Shown here: one piece after another, positions 41,663 through 53,065 of the stretch
Layout of the letters: every line of letters begins with the position of its first letter
Position numbering within the stretch: the stretch's first letter is position 1
Source: Gracilariopsis chorda
Taxonomy: Eukaryota; Rhodophyta; Florideophyceae; Gracilariales; Gracilariaceae
Reading direction: 5' to 3'
Assembly: GCA_003194525.1 (NCBI GenBank)
Contig: NBIV01000208.1
Location: forward strand, 1-64,000
DNA length: 64,000 nt
Notes under the pieces: model-generated
Database searches by the model: none
Seen by the model: only the letters and a program-made list of their open reading frames with translations
Told to the model about the DNA's origin: nothing
Program-made: the position numbers and the translations under genes

Positions 41663-43480
41663 TTGTACGAGAAATCCCAGCTGGCGCTGGCTAATGGAAT
41701 TGTCTCCATTTCTCCGGATGTCCCTTTCCAGATATTGGTTACCAACCTTGGCAAACACCCCCAGTATCTGGTCAAACACCAAGTAATTGGGAGTGTAACC
41801 CCCCATCCTATGGGAATGCTGCCAACAAAGATGACAGCCGCCGATGTACTCGGAGTTACCACCTCTTCTGAGGAGTTCGCCCCGCCGTCCGAAGACGTCA
41901 AGTCTAAGGAGGGGGAGGAAACCGCTACTTCAGCGTCGAACATACCGAGTAACTTGGAATTGCGAACCACACCTGTTCCACAGGACAATGCTCTATCGAG
42001 CAACGACCGGATTGATCCGGAAAAAGCACTTGAAGCGCTGGACTTCAGCCACGTGCCAGAGTCGCACCGCAAAAAACTCCGTACTATGTTACGGGAATTC
42101 ACCACAATGTGGGATGGCTCGCTTGTCAAGATTAATTCAACGGAACACCGGATCAATTTAATCCCCGGTGCGCGACCGGTTGCACAACCCCCTTACAGGG
42201 CAGGTCCGAAAACTCGGGAAGAGGAGCAGTCCCAAGTGGACAAGATGCTCCGCGCAGGTGTGATTTAGCACGCTCAATCACCCTGGGCATCCCTAGTTGT
42301 ACTGGCTTTGAAGGCCGACGGAACCTGGAGGTTCTGTGTCGACAACCGCCGGCTCAATGCCGTGACTGTTAGGGACACGTACCCTATCCCTCGTATGGAC
42401 GAGTGTATTGACTCCCTCGGAGACGCCACCGTTTTCACGGCTCTCGATGCCAATTGGGGATACTGGCAAGTACCTGTCAGACAGGAGGATCGCGAGAAAA
42501 CCGCATTCACCTGCCACGCAGGAACGTACCGCTTCAAGTGGATGCCATTTGGGTTAACCAACGCCCCCGCCACCTTTCAGCGTGCAGTAGATATTCTACT
42601 CAACCGCTTTAAGTGGCGGAGTTGTCTGGTCTACCTTGATGATATTATCATCTTCTCCAACTCGTTGGACGACCATCTTACTCACGTCCGAGACGTGCTG
42701 ACAGTACTCCGCGATGCGGGAATTACCCTATAGTTGAGGAAATGCGAGTTTTTCACAGATACTGTGAAGTATCTGGGTCACATTATCCGTCCTGGACGGT
42801 TAGCGATCGAGAAAGCTCGAGTCAAATCCCTCGTTGAGGCGAAAGAACCCGGTACTCAAACGGAACTGCGCTCCTTCCTGGGGCTGGTCAACGTCTATCG
42901 ACGGTTTATCCCGAACTTTTCGAATACTGCGGCGCGCCTGAACGCGTTGTTGCGCAAGGGGAACCCCCCAAAACTGGGAACATTTACGCCCGAGCAATCG
43001 GAAGCTTTTAACTCCTTGAAAGAGGCTGTCACATCAGCACCAATCCTACATCTCCCAAAACTTGGGTTGCCATACTCCGTAGATACGGACTCGAGCGACT
43101 ACCAAGTCGGGTGTACTCTTTTTCAAACCACCCCCGAGGGGGAACGACATCCAATTGGTTATTGGTCGCGCTCGCTCAATGTTCATGAGCGGAACTACTC
43201 TGTATCGGAGAAAGAGTGCCTCGCCGTCGTATTGGCGATGACCACTCTGCGCCCCTACCTTATGGGAATTTACTTCACCGTGTACACGGATCATTCCTCA
43301 TTGAGGTGGTTGATGAATATCTCCGACCCGTTGGGACGCTTCATGCGCTGGAGACTCCGCCTCGCGGAATATGACTTTCAAGTCATTTATAAAAAGGGTG
43401 CGCAGAACACCCAGGCCGACGCTTTGTCGCGGTTACCCACAAGTGGGGAAGCACTCCCAACGGAGGATGATGAAGTCCCA
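41663..43480 (+). pseudogene. Reverse transcriptase and RNase H region of E1
   Basis: A pre-RT segment (41663-42268) ends with MLRAGVI, the usual RT entry. RT proper has DGTWRFCVDNRRLNAVTVRD, YPIPRMDECIDSLGDATVF, FKWMPFGLTNAPATFQRAVD and the catalytic VYLDDIIIFSNSLDDHL at about 42630-42670. Connection and RNase H follow (SFLGLVNVYRRFIPNFS; VDTDSSDYQVGCTLFQTTP; HERNYSVSEKECLAVVLAM; YTDHSSLRWLM; DALSRL). The motifs are well kept. The region carries a few breaks that E2 partly shares. Confidence 0.88.
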
Positions 43481-44850
43481 TGCTTCATGGCTATAGACCC
43501 AGATGATCCGGAATATGCCGTCGAGGCTAGGCCAGAAAACTGGGACGAGGATGCTGATTTTGACGAACTACTCGCATCGCGAGATGCATCTGAGAACCCG
43601 TTACCGGGAAACTTTGTACCGGTATCACCGGAAGAAATGATCCGAGAACAATTCGGCGACCCATTCTGTACGAGGATTCGTGCCCGTATCAACGGTGGTG
43701 AAGATCTCCCTTTCGGGGTAAACGACAAAGGCTACCTCGTAAGGAAGGTCGAAGCCCGCCCACAGATTGTGGTACCACATTCCCTGCAATCGCGGGTGTT
43801 ACATCTATCACACTACGCCCCCATTGGAGGTCACCCAGGTGGGAGGAAACTCTACCTAACCCTGCGAAGGGATTTCTATTGGCCCGCAATGGCGGTGGAT
43901 TGCTACGCAACTGTGCAGTTTTGTAGCGAATGCGCGAAGAATCGCGTCAAGCTCCGCAAAAATGCGAAGAAGATGAAACTATTCCCCGCAAGGGCGCCGC
44001 TCGAGTTTATCGCGATCGATATTCTCGGACCATTACTCACCACGAAACGTGGAAACAAGTTTCTACTTGTCATTACCGACCGCTTTTCTAAGCTGGTACG
44101 GACTGTCCCTCTTCGGAGGATAACCGCTCTCACGGTGGTCCAGGCTCTGGTGACGCACTGGATTTTTGTCTACGGTCCCCCTGTAGAGGTGCTCTCTGAC
44201 AACTGGAAGCAGTTCGTGAGCAAGTTCTTCCAGGATGTTTGTCGCATCCTAGATGTCAAGAACTTGTTCACGACTACCTACCAACCCCCAGTGTAATGGG
44301 CAAGTTGAACGGTTTAACCGGACGTTACTCGCGGCGTTACGTTCCTACGTCGCTGACAACCCAACGAATTGGGATCTCTACGCTGATGCGGTAACCTACG
44401 CGTACAATACGCAGGTACACCGGACTACCGGAGTTTCGCCATTCGATTTAGTTCTATCTAGAACACCCCCGCCTGTGGCGCTGGAAACCCAAGCTACCTT
44501 GGACAATTTCCCATCTGTGGGTATCTACCGGCAGCAATGGAAGCAATGGCTTTCCAAGCTGGTCCCCGCTGCGCGGAAGTCTATGGCACGGGCCCAAGCC
44601 GCTTACAAGCGGAATTTTGACGCTCGCTTGCGAGGAAAGACCCCCCCTATTCGGGCAAATAACTACGTCTTCATCAGGAAGGAGTACTACAACCCGGAAC
44701 GGGAGAAGCGTCACAAACTCTCGCGTGTGGCGGATGGACCCTTCAAGGTCATCTCTGTTAACACCCACACTGTCGTGGTAGAGATGGGGACACGCACGAA
44801 CGGAGTTCCCGTGATCGTGTTGTCCTTGCCCCTCCTCCCTCATCAGAGGT
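43480..44850 (+). pseudogene. Integrase region of E1
   Basis: The H2C2 finger is at about 43800-43960 (HLSHYAPIGGHPGGRKLY, FCSECAKNRVKLRKNAKK). The catalytic core follows with the D-D-E pattern: FIAIDILGPLLTTKRGNKFL, PPVEVLSDNWKQF and NGQVERFNRTLLAALRSY (about 44290-44340). The GPY/F module is at about 44690-44760 (LSRVADGPFKVISVNTH). The enzyme inserts element DNA into the genome in the nucleus. It is a fossil with few breaks. Confidence 0.85.
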
Positions 44851-46400
44851 AGTCCTGGATCCAGGCAACCCCGTTTATACGGACTCTGCAACACCGGAAC
44901 CATCCGGGAGTACTAGACCTACGGTACTACCAAACCCCAGCCGGGGACTCTCAGACCTACCGACTCTGTCGGACTCACCGGCTCAGCCGGGTAATTCGGG
45001 CCCCTCAGCGCCCGCCCCTACCACTTCTGCCCCACTGGCGCGCATCTATACCCGCCAAGCGGGGAATTTTATCCCTTATCCCGCCGCTCCGTCTAAGGAG
45101 GGGGAGGAGAACACTCGTTTTCGAGGAACGATATCGCCGTCGCAACGGGAAACACACCGTAACATACAGAACTCTGACCGTGGAGCACGGAGTATGTCAC
45201 GCGACACTAATCCCCCGTTCCCGGGCAGTGCTGTGCAACAGGAACCAGACGCGCAGGCCCCGCAAAAGCGGCAAATACACCGTTTGTCACGGGAAAACGA
45301 GAAGCTTCACTCCAATACCGCAGAAGCGGAAAGGCAATCGCCCAATCCATCCCCGGAGGCATCGCCACAAACGCGGAAAACATACCGTGCTACACGGGAA
45401 GTTGAAGCGCAACTACCGCACACCCCTGTCAGGGAAGGATCCCCGATAAGGGAGTATGGTGACAATTGCCCCCAATCCCCTGAGCAGGGCGATGCCTCAA
45501 AGCCGCCGTTGGTGGAAGTCCCCGCGGAAGCGGTTCAATCAGGTCGATCAGACCCGCGCCTTGCGGAGAAGGGGCGCCCAGATACGCCGGACTCACAGGG
45601 AAATACCCACACCCCTCTTGGGGAAAAAGGCAGCCAAGCCGCAGTTGAAGCTTTAAGCCCTGGCTCGCAAGCACCGGAAACGCCTCCCGTCGTTGACGGA
45701 ATCGAAGCCCCCGCTACGGGGAATAATTTGCGCCAACCCCCGCATCGCTGCGGCGAAGAACCGAGGAACTCGGGACTAACGCGCGCCATCGCACGCTCGA
45801 AACCGGTCGTACCGGACGCTGCTCCTCCTCACGGAGATGGTTCACCGCGCTTAGCGGCAATTCCCCTGAAAAGGGTGTCATCGGCACCTGCCCGGCATCC
45901 CCCAGAGGGGAATTTTGACCAAAATACCGGTGTACCGGAGTTAGCCCCAGGCAACCCGTCAGTAGCCGGGGACACCACGGCATCGCCGGAACGTATGGTG
46001 CAAAGCGCTCGTGCGCCTGCCAGGGAGGCGGTTTGCCACCCAATCACCGTGTCGCACGGGACCCCCCAGGGGATTGTGGAAATGCCGATCCCGCAGGAGC
46101 TGTCATCTTCCCGCAAACTCGCGGTTCGTGAGCTCAACCGCGAAGGCGGAGCCCAAGTCCCCCGCCGAATGGCGGTTCGCCCGGCCTACCGTGAAGACGG
46201 GAACAACGACACCCCTCTGGGGAACGACTTGCCGGTGAAAACCGTGACACCACACATCCTCTTGAGGGACATTTTCCCGCATGAGCAGCGGCCACTAGGA
46301 TAGCGCACGGCAACGCCGTAGTTATCGCCGAACACCCTGCTAAGGGACATTATACCGCACTGCGGGCAACCCTCGCCAGGGATTACAACCACCACCCGGC
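44850..46400 (+). CDS. Pro-rich disordered linker between integrase and chromodomain of E1
   Basis: This is about 1.5 kb of low-complexity coding sequence rich in Pro, Arg, Glu and Ser (for example SPEASPQTRKTYRATREVEA and PEGNFDQNTGVPELAPGNPS), open at 45194-46303. No domain is recognised. Gypsy integrases normally pass from the GPY/F module to the chromodomain within tens of residues, so a linker of several hundred residues is exceptional. Its DNA is the densest hairpin region of the element (five CCNN-loop-NNGG stems in 45361-45600). E2 carries a shorter version. Confidence 0.6.
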
Positions 46401-46403
46401 ACG

Positions 46404-46620
46404 GCCGGCAGGTCTACGAACGAGAGTTTGTAGTAGACCGACTTGTCGGACACACCTGGGACCAGGATGGTATTCTACAATACCGCGTCCGCTGGTACGG
46501 GTATGACCCCAGTGGGGATACGTGGGAGCCAATCGAACACCTCCCACGGTCGCAGGTCGTGCGATACCACCGTCAAACGGGAACTGCAGCTCCAGCCACG
46601 CTGGTAAATGCCCAAGTTGG
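46404..46620 (+). pseudogene. Chromodomain of E1
   Basis: The segment reads EREFVVDRLVGHTWDQDGIL, then QYRVRWYGYDPSGDTWEPIE, a clear chromodomain core with the aromatic-cage positions (the F/V start, W-x-G and W-E-P). It would tether integration to histone marks. It lies near the 3' end, about 270 bp before the 3' LTR. Confidence 0.85.
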
Positions 46621-46868
46621 GTAACGTTGCCGCGCGAACGGAGGGCGATAGGAAAGGATAACAAGGCAAGGTCCGTCGAAGACGGGGAACTCAAACGAGA
46701 ATCACCGTTCAAAACGGGAAAGTTTATTCAAGGGAGCAGCTAGCTCCCCACAACACTATACTACAATAGCCGGCTATGCCAGGAAAGAAGAACCGGAGAC
46801 GGCGTACGCGCTTTTATCACCCATTTTCGTCTGGGAACCCTCCGCGTCCGCGGTCGTTTTCCCGTCTT

Positions 46869-46880
46869 AGGGGGGGGATA
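46869..46880 (+). other. Polypurine tract of E1
   Basis: AGGGGGGGGATA lies 5 bp before the 3' LTR start and is the expected primer for plus-strand DNA synthesis. E2 has the matching AGGGGGGTATA just before its 3' LTR. Confidence 0.7.
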
Positions 46881-46885
46881 TGTAG

Positions 46886-47705
46886 TGCAACGCCCTCAGG
46901 GAGGGATTCTGGGTACTTGACCGCTTTCCCGATATTATCGGTTGTGTAGTGTGTATATGAATTACGCCCCACTATGGTGGATATGGACACGTGGGACACG
47001 GTTTTGGGTCAATTGGCGGTTGGCCACAGTAGTGGATGTTGCCACGAAATGTGGAGTATTTTAGTTAATATTATTTATTATTTTCACACCCATTTCTGGG
47101 AAGCTAGTACTTAGTGCGACGGTGCACTGCCGTTGCACCAGTAAACCTTCCCCAACAAGGGACCCCAACCTGGGGAATTGGCTCTAGTTGTTGCCGCTTG
47201 CGCGCGTGCTCTACTCCTCCTTGGAGGGAAACGCCGTAAACCACGGGACATCTAACCCCCTTGCACATCTAAAGGGACCCATCACTGGGAGTATAATTGT
47301 TCCAATTGCATTGGTGTTTCGCCCTGTATAGGGATATTGTTACCGGCATCGCCGTTCGTCCCCGTCGCTCTCGCGACTCACTTCGCCCTCTTTTTCTCCT
47401 CTTCGCCCTTCCTTTTTCCCCTTTTTAGGGTAGCACCTCCCGCTATCCGCGGCCCTCGTGTGCGCATCCGCTCACACGCCCCCACTTACGTGGAAACATA
47501 CCTCTACTGAGGATCACACCCCGCTCACGCGGATTCCGATTCTTCGCCTTCACCTCCCTGCGCGAGTCGCGACAGGTGTCCCTGGTCTTACAAACCGGCT
47601 TCGCCGTGACACCTCTGGGAGGGCTCTACCCAACTGGGTTCACCTCGTGAGAGGAAGATCCCGAACGTCTTTCGGTGTTTTTCCCCTTTGGGGCATTGCA
47701 CCACA
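46886..47705 (+). repeat. 3' LTR of E1 (820 bp)
   Basis: It starts TGCAACGCCCTCAGGG and ends GCATTGCACCACA. The long hairpin is kept at 47114-47138 with G-U type pairs in place of two Watson-Crick pairs. Directly after it, at 47706, the interior of another LTR begins. Confidence 0.9.
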
Positions 47706-48194
47706 GAGGGAAACGCCGTGAATTACGGGACATCTAACTCCCTTGCACATCTAAAGAGGCCCATCCTTGGGAATATAATTGTTCCAATCACATTGGTGTT
47801 TCGCCCTGTATAGGGAGTCCTGTCCACCGGCATTGCCGTATTTGTTCGTCGCTCTTGCGACTCACCCCCGCCCACTCGTCCTCCTTTCCCTTCACTCTCC
47901 TCCTTTCCCCTTTCAGGGTAGTACATCCCGCTACCCGCGGCCCCTCCTGTGTGCACCCGCTCACACTTCCCCACTTACGTGGAAACATACCTCTACTGAG
48001 GGTCACACCTCCCTCACGCGGATACCGATTCTTCGCCTTCACCTCCCTGCGCAAGTCACGACAGGTGTCCCTGGTCTTACAAACCGGCTTCGCCATGACA
48101 CCTCTGAGAGGGCTCTACCCAACTGGGTTCACCTCGTGAGAGGAAGATCCCGAACGTCTTTCGGTGTTTTTCTCCTTTGGGGCATTGCACCACA
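47706..48194 (+). repeat. Partial 5' LTR of E2 (489 bp)
   Basis: It corresponds to the LTR from GAGGGAAACGCCGTG (equivalent to about 38134 in E1) to GCATTGCACCACA. It is followed by a primer-binding-site region like that of E1 and by gag. Confidence 0.9.
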
Positions 48195-48300
48195 AAGCGG
48201 TCTCCCAACCTAGAATCGGTGTTTGTTTTCCCTCTTACGAGGTTTGTTTTCATTTACCGGAAGTTCCATGATCGTTTCCCGTCGTAACGGTATTTTCTCA

Positions 48301-50473
48301 TGTCGAGAAATCCCTATGATGCGGAGCCAGTGGTTACGCGTAGTCGCTCCGGCGACAACGCGGACACTTCCGAAGTTCGATTCGTACCCCATATCTCTAT
48401 ACGGACAAGTTCCAGCCGTGCTGGCACCGCTTAATTGCGGAATGATACCCCCGACCGGGAACCCCGGAACCTCCTTTTGCCCTCGTTATCACCCCGCAGG
48501 GGAATGCAGCATCGACTCCGGCTGTTGCCGCAGTGCCCCAGGCACCCCGGCCTGCTCCCGCTGTCGCGGCTTCAAGCCCCCGTGGAACGGGCGATAACAC
48601 CCCCCAGGGGACTTCCCTGGAATCCCAGGTCCGCGTTCTGTGGACCGCCCATGATACCCTTGTAGGGGAACTAAAATCCCTCCAAGAGGTGGTCTTGGAA
48701 ACCCCCCTAAAGGAGGTTGCCGAGGAACTCTGTATTTTACGGTCTGACGTCAACTCCGTGTTGGAGAGTTTGGGACAACCCGCCGCCTTCATCGAAGGAG
48801 TTGAAGCCCAATTTGATCGGATTGGTGCCCGCCTGGAGACGCTGAAGCAGTTTGTCCTCATGGACAAACCATCCCCGGGTGATCCGGTAAACAAGGCATC
48901 GCAAAACGACCAGCTTGCTGGGAAGAAGAAACGCCGTCATGGACGGAAACACCACCGAAAATATTCGGACTCCAATTCTTCGACATCTTCGGACTCATCC
49001 CGAAACCATTCGGTTAGCTCTAGCTACTCGGACTCCGACTCGGAGGACGAGAAGCGAGGCTACTCCTCCCGCTCGAAGCGGTCATCGGCCACTGAAGGTG
49101 TGGTTCGAACCCGCCAGAAGGGGAGAAGACACCCCGGTCTCCGGGAATTGAAACCGACAAACCCGGATTACCGGAAGCTTTTATCATACCGGTACTACCG
49201 GCTCGAATACTCATCACTTGGACGTACGCTCCGTGGTACGGGAAAGGTGCGAGAATGCATTAAGCGAATGCAGCTCTCGCTCCACAACCAGTATTTTACT
49301 GGAGAAGATCCAGTCCTGGTACTGGATTTCTTATCCCGCTTTGTAGCGGAGGCCGATATCCTCGGTATGAATGAGGGACAAGCCTATTTGGCTTTACCGT
49401 ATTTCCTACGGGGAGTGGCGGAGGACCAATACAACTCTGTCAGAGGATCTTCTCGCCCCTCTGAGGGAGGAGTTACTTGCTGGCCGGAGGCTGTGCAGTA
49501 TCTTCTGTGCTCCCACCCCACAAACACCGCTATTCAGCAGGCTATCCTCGCTTTGCGAGATACATGCCAGCGTGCTGGAGAGACCGAGACCGATTACCCG
49601 GTGCGCTTTAACAAGGCTTTCCACAGATGTGGTAACGTATACCCCGCTGGGGAGCGCAGTACGTTGTTCATCGATGGTCTTGACCCGGCAATCTGGAGTT
49701 TAGTTACCCGTTATCGGGAGGACAAGCGGAGGATCAACTACCTCGAGCTGGTCCAACACGCCCGAGCGGAAGGGGATGCACTTCGTGCAAGAACTCCGAA
49801 CAATCGGTCTAAATCCGCCAAGGCATTGTTGCTAGAAAGCAAAGCTTCCTCACTCCCGCTCACTGCGGATAAGAACCCTGGACAGGGATTTGATACCGTG
49901 CATTTAGTGCAGGGGGATGATGTGTCGATACCCACCAGTGATTTGCCGTCGACGACGGAGATGACCCGTGATACGGGAACAGAAGATTCCGTTCTATACG
50001 GTGGTAACGGTCGGGTCCAACCCCAACGACTCCCGTTTTCAAACGGTCGATCCAGTTATGAACGGCCTGGATGGACTGACACCCGTCCTGCGGTTCGCTT
50101 CCCCGATACTCGGCATAATAATCTGCGTGTCGCGGTGTTGGCTCTCATTTGCCACCTTTGTTATGCCCATGGCCATACCTCGCCTCAGTGTATCTGCTCA
50201 CTGAAGGGTATGGCCAAGGTGGTGGCCAACTACGAGGCCCTCACTCCAGAGGAGAAACGTTCCGTCCCGACGGCTTCCTACCTCCGTGCTAAAACGGACT
50301 TTTCCCATGCCCTACCACAAACCCCGCGTGCGCGGCAAGCTTCATACACCCCGATTCGGGAGATCACGCAACCATCCGTTGCAACCCCCGCTTATGCGGA
50401 TAGAAACCCCCGTCAACGGGATGAAGCACTCGTTGTCGAGGAAACCAACCCACCGCCGAAGGGAGAAAACTAA
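48301..50473 (+). CDS. Gag of E2
   Basis: It starts MSRNPYDAEPVVTRSRS at 48301; the main open stretch is 48533-50473 (646 codons). It matches E1 Gag almost residue for residue, including the Ser/Asp/Arg block (SNSSTSSDSSRNHSVSSSYS), the capsid-like core and the CHLCYAHGHTSPQC zinc knuckle (about 50145-50190). The high similarity of the two Gags contrasts with the decay of the other retroelements in the window. Confidence 0.8.
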
Positions 50474-50491
50474 CTGAGGGAGTCTCCCCTT

Positions 50492-51844
50492 TTGGGAGAG
50501 GTGTCCTCAGACAAGATGCTGTTCGCGCCCGAGGCTTCCTCGCCTCGCTCCCCGGTGAAAGTCCTCTCGAGGAAAGACACCGCTGACGCGGACTCTGCGC
50601 ACCTCGTTGTGTTGCGTCGCCCGTGGATACGGAGTAAAAATCCCCGGATTCCCGGTAGAGTCTTGGTCTTGGCCAAGCGCAATTATAAAGTCTATGCCGA
50701 CCTTGGCCTCGATCCCCAGTTTATGGTGAGGTTTCTCACCGTCCTGGATACAGGTGCAGGCCCCACCTTTGTTGTGGAATCATTGTTACCCCCACTTGTG
50801 CGGTCTCGTATCCGCTCTGACGCGGTCCCCGACATTTCGGATGCGAACAACAATCCGTTACAAACGGTGGGCACAGTAGACCTCGTCGTGAGACTTGGTA
50901 CCTCTGTGGTCAAGTTGGACTTCATCGTTTGCCATTCATTGGCAGCACCAGTGATACTGGGATGTGATTACTGCGACAGATTTGTCGACGCAATCAGGCC
51001 CCGCCTCAGGCGTGTAGAACTTGACGACAGATCGTCAGTTCCGATTGTTCGGCGCCCGCTAAAGCGGTCCTCTCGGAAACAAGTTCCGCTCCCTGCTGCG
51101 CAGGAACCACCGCCCCCGTCCCGCGAGTCCACCAAGCTCCGCGTCGCTGCCTCGGTTTCTATACCACCTAAGTCCCAAGTCTGGGTGCAGGTAAATTACA
51201 GTCAACACGGTCTTCGGGTTATACAACCCCTCACCTCATTGTACGAGATATCCCAGCTGGCGCTGGCTAATGGAATTGTCTCCATTTTCCCGGATGTCCC
51301 TTTCCGGATATTGGTTGCCAACCTTGACAAACACCCCCAATATCTGGTAAAACACCAAGTAATTGGGAGTGTAACCCCCCATCCTATGGGAATGCTGCCA
51401 ACGAAGATGACAGCCGCCGATGTACTCGGAGTTACCACCTCTTCTGCGGAGTTCGCCCTGCCGTCCGAAGACGTCAAGTCTAAGGAGGGGGAGGAAACCG
51501 CTACTTCAGCGTCGAACATACCGAGTAACTCGGAATTGCGAACCACACCTGTTCCACAGGACAATGCTCCATCGAGCAACGACCGGATTGATCCGGAAAA
51601 GGCACTTGAAGCGCTGGACGTCAGCCACGTGCCAGAGTCGCACCGCAAAAAACTCCGTACAATTTTTCGGGAATTCACCACAATGTGGGATGGCTCACTT
51701 GGCGAGATTAATGCAACGGAACACCGGATCCATTTATTCCCCGGTGCGCGACCGGTTGCACAAACCCCTTACAGGGCAGGTCCGAAAGCTCGGGAAGAGG
51801 AGCAGTCCCAAGTGGACAAGATGCTCCGCGCAGGTGTGATTTAG
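50492..51844 (+). CDS. Protease and pre-RT segment of E2
   Basis: The open stretch of 450 codons contains FLTVLDTGAGPTFVVESLLP (retropepsin D-T-G near residue 85) and ILGCDYCDRFVDAIRP, then a Pro/Ser-rich spacer. It ends with the RT entry residues EEEQSQVDKMLRAGVI. It covers the regions that in E1 lie at 40916-42268. Confidence 0.8.
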   Translation: MGEVSSDKMLFAPEASSPRSPVKVLSRKDTADADSAHLVVLRRPWIRSKNPRIPGRVLVLAKRNYKVYADLGLDPQFMVRFLTVLDTGAGPTFVVESLLPPLVRSRIRSDAVPDISDANNNPLQTVGTVDLVVRLGTSVVKLDFIVCHSLAAPVILGCDYCDRFVDAIRPRLRRVELDDRSSVPIVRRPLKRSSRKQVPLPAAQEPPPPSRESTKLRVAASVSIPPKSQVWVQVNYSQHGLRVIQPLTSLYEISQLALANGIVSIFPDVPFRILVANLDKHPQYLVKHQVIGSVTPHPMGMLPTKMTAADVLGVTTSSAEFALPSEDVKSKEGEETATSASNIPSNSELRTTPVPQDNAPSSNDRIDPEKALEALDVSHVPESHRKKLRTIFREFTTMWDGSLGEINATEHRIHLFPGARPVAQTPYRAGPKAREEEQSQVDKMLRAGVI

Positions 51845-51849
51845 CACGC

Positions 51850-53065
51850 TCAATCACCCTGGGCATCCCTAGTTGTACTGGCTTTGAAGGCCGACGGAAC
51901 CTGGAGGTTCTGTGTCGACAACCGCCGGCTCAATGCCGTGACTGTTAGGGACACGTACCCTATCCCTCGTATGGACGAGTGTATTGACTCCCTCGGAGAC
52001 GCCACCGTTTTCACGGCTCTCGATGCCAATTGGGGATACTGGCAAGTACCTGTCAGACAGGAGGATCGCGAGAAAACCGCATTCACCTGCCACGCAGGAA
52101 CGTACCGCTTCAAGTGGATGCCATTTGGGTTAACCAACGCCCCCGCCACCTTTCAGCGTGCAGTAGATATTCTACTCAACCGCTTTAAGTGGCGGAGTTG
52201 TCTGGTCTACCTTGATGATATTATCATCTTCTCCAACTCGTTGGACGACCATCTTACTCACGTCCGAGACGTGCTGACCGTACTCCGCGATGCGGGAATT
52301 ACCCTATAGTTGAGTAAATGCGAGTTTCTCACAGATACTGTGAAGTATCTGGGTCACGTTATCCGTCCTGGACGGTTAGCGATCGAGAAAGCTCTAGTCA
52401 AATCCCTCGTTGAGGCGAAAGAGCCCCGTACTCAAACGGAACTGCGCTTCTTTTTGGGGCTGTTCAACGTCTATCGACGGTTTACCCCGAGCTTTTCGGA
52501 TACCGCGGCGCCCCTGAACGCGTTGTTGCGAAAGGGTAACCCCCCAAAACTGGGAACATTTACGCCCGAGCAATCGGAAGCCTTTAACTCCTTGAAGAAG
52601 GCTGTCACATCAGCACCAATCCTACATCTCCCAAAACTTGGGTTGCCATACTCTGTAGATACGGACTCGAGCGACTACCAAGTCGGGTGTGCTCTTTTCC
52701 AAACCACCCCCAAGGGGAAACGACACCCAATTGGTTATTGGTCGCGCTCGCTCAATGTTCATGAGCGGAACTACTCCGTATCAGAGAAAGAGTGCCTCGC
52801 CGTCGTAAGGGCGATGACCACTCTGCGCCCCTACCTTATGGGAGTTCACTTCACCGTGTACACGAATCACTCCTCATTGAGGTGGTTAATGAATATCTCC
52901 GACCCGTCGGGACGCCTCATGCGCTGGAGACTCCGCCTCGCGGAATATGACTTTCAAGTCGTTTATAAACGCAGAACACCCAAGCCGACGCCCTGTCGCG
53001 GTTACCCACAAGTGGGGAAGCACTCCCAACGGAGGATGATGAAGTCCCATGTTTCATGGCCATAG
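51850..53065 (+). pseudogene. Reverse transcriptase and RNase H region of E2
   Basis: The RT segment (51884-52309) is identical at protein level to E1's, including NAPATFQRAVD and VYLDDIIIFSNS. The RNase H segment (VDTDSSDYQVGCALFQTTP, SEKECLAVVRAM) is slightly more diverged. Such identity in RT next to divergence in LTRs suggests recent common origin or gene conversion. Confidence 0.85.

Larger units (their letters stand above)
37798..47705 (+). mobile_element. Chromovirus E1 (Ty3/gypsy), 9.9 kb
   Basis: The plus-strand element has an 822-bp 5' LTR, primer-binding site, gag, protease, RT, RNase H, integrase, a long Pro-rich linker, a C-terminal chromodomain, a polypurine tract and an 820-bp 3' LTR. 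The LTRs are roughly 93-95% alike by eye, so it is the youngest retroelement group here together with E2. All parts are present and the coding region carries only a few breaks, some shared with E2. It inserted into copia element F on the left. The flanking 5-mers (TGAAG left, GAGGG right) do not match, so the right flank is not original. The element is saturated with short GC hairpins. Confidence 0.92.

Noticed and set aside
45361-45600. CRISPR array or satellite because of the regular short palindromes
   Set aside because: The units differ in sequence and spacing, there are no constant repeats or unique spacers, and they lie in a coding region of a eukaryotic retroelement.
47779-48213. Plus-strand frame of 144 codons in the E2 5' LTR
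   Set aside because: It lies wholly in LTR sequence, is repeated in the other LTRs as shorter frames, and its content follows the hairpin-rich composition.
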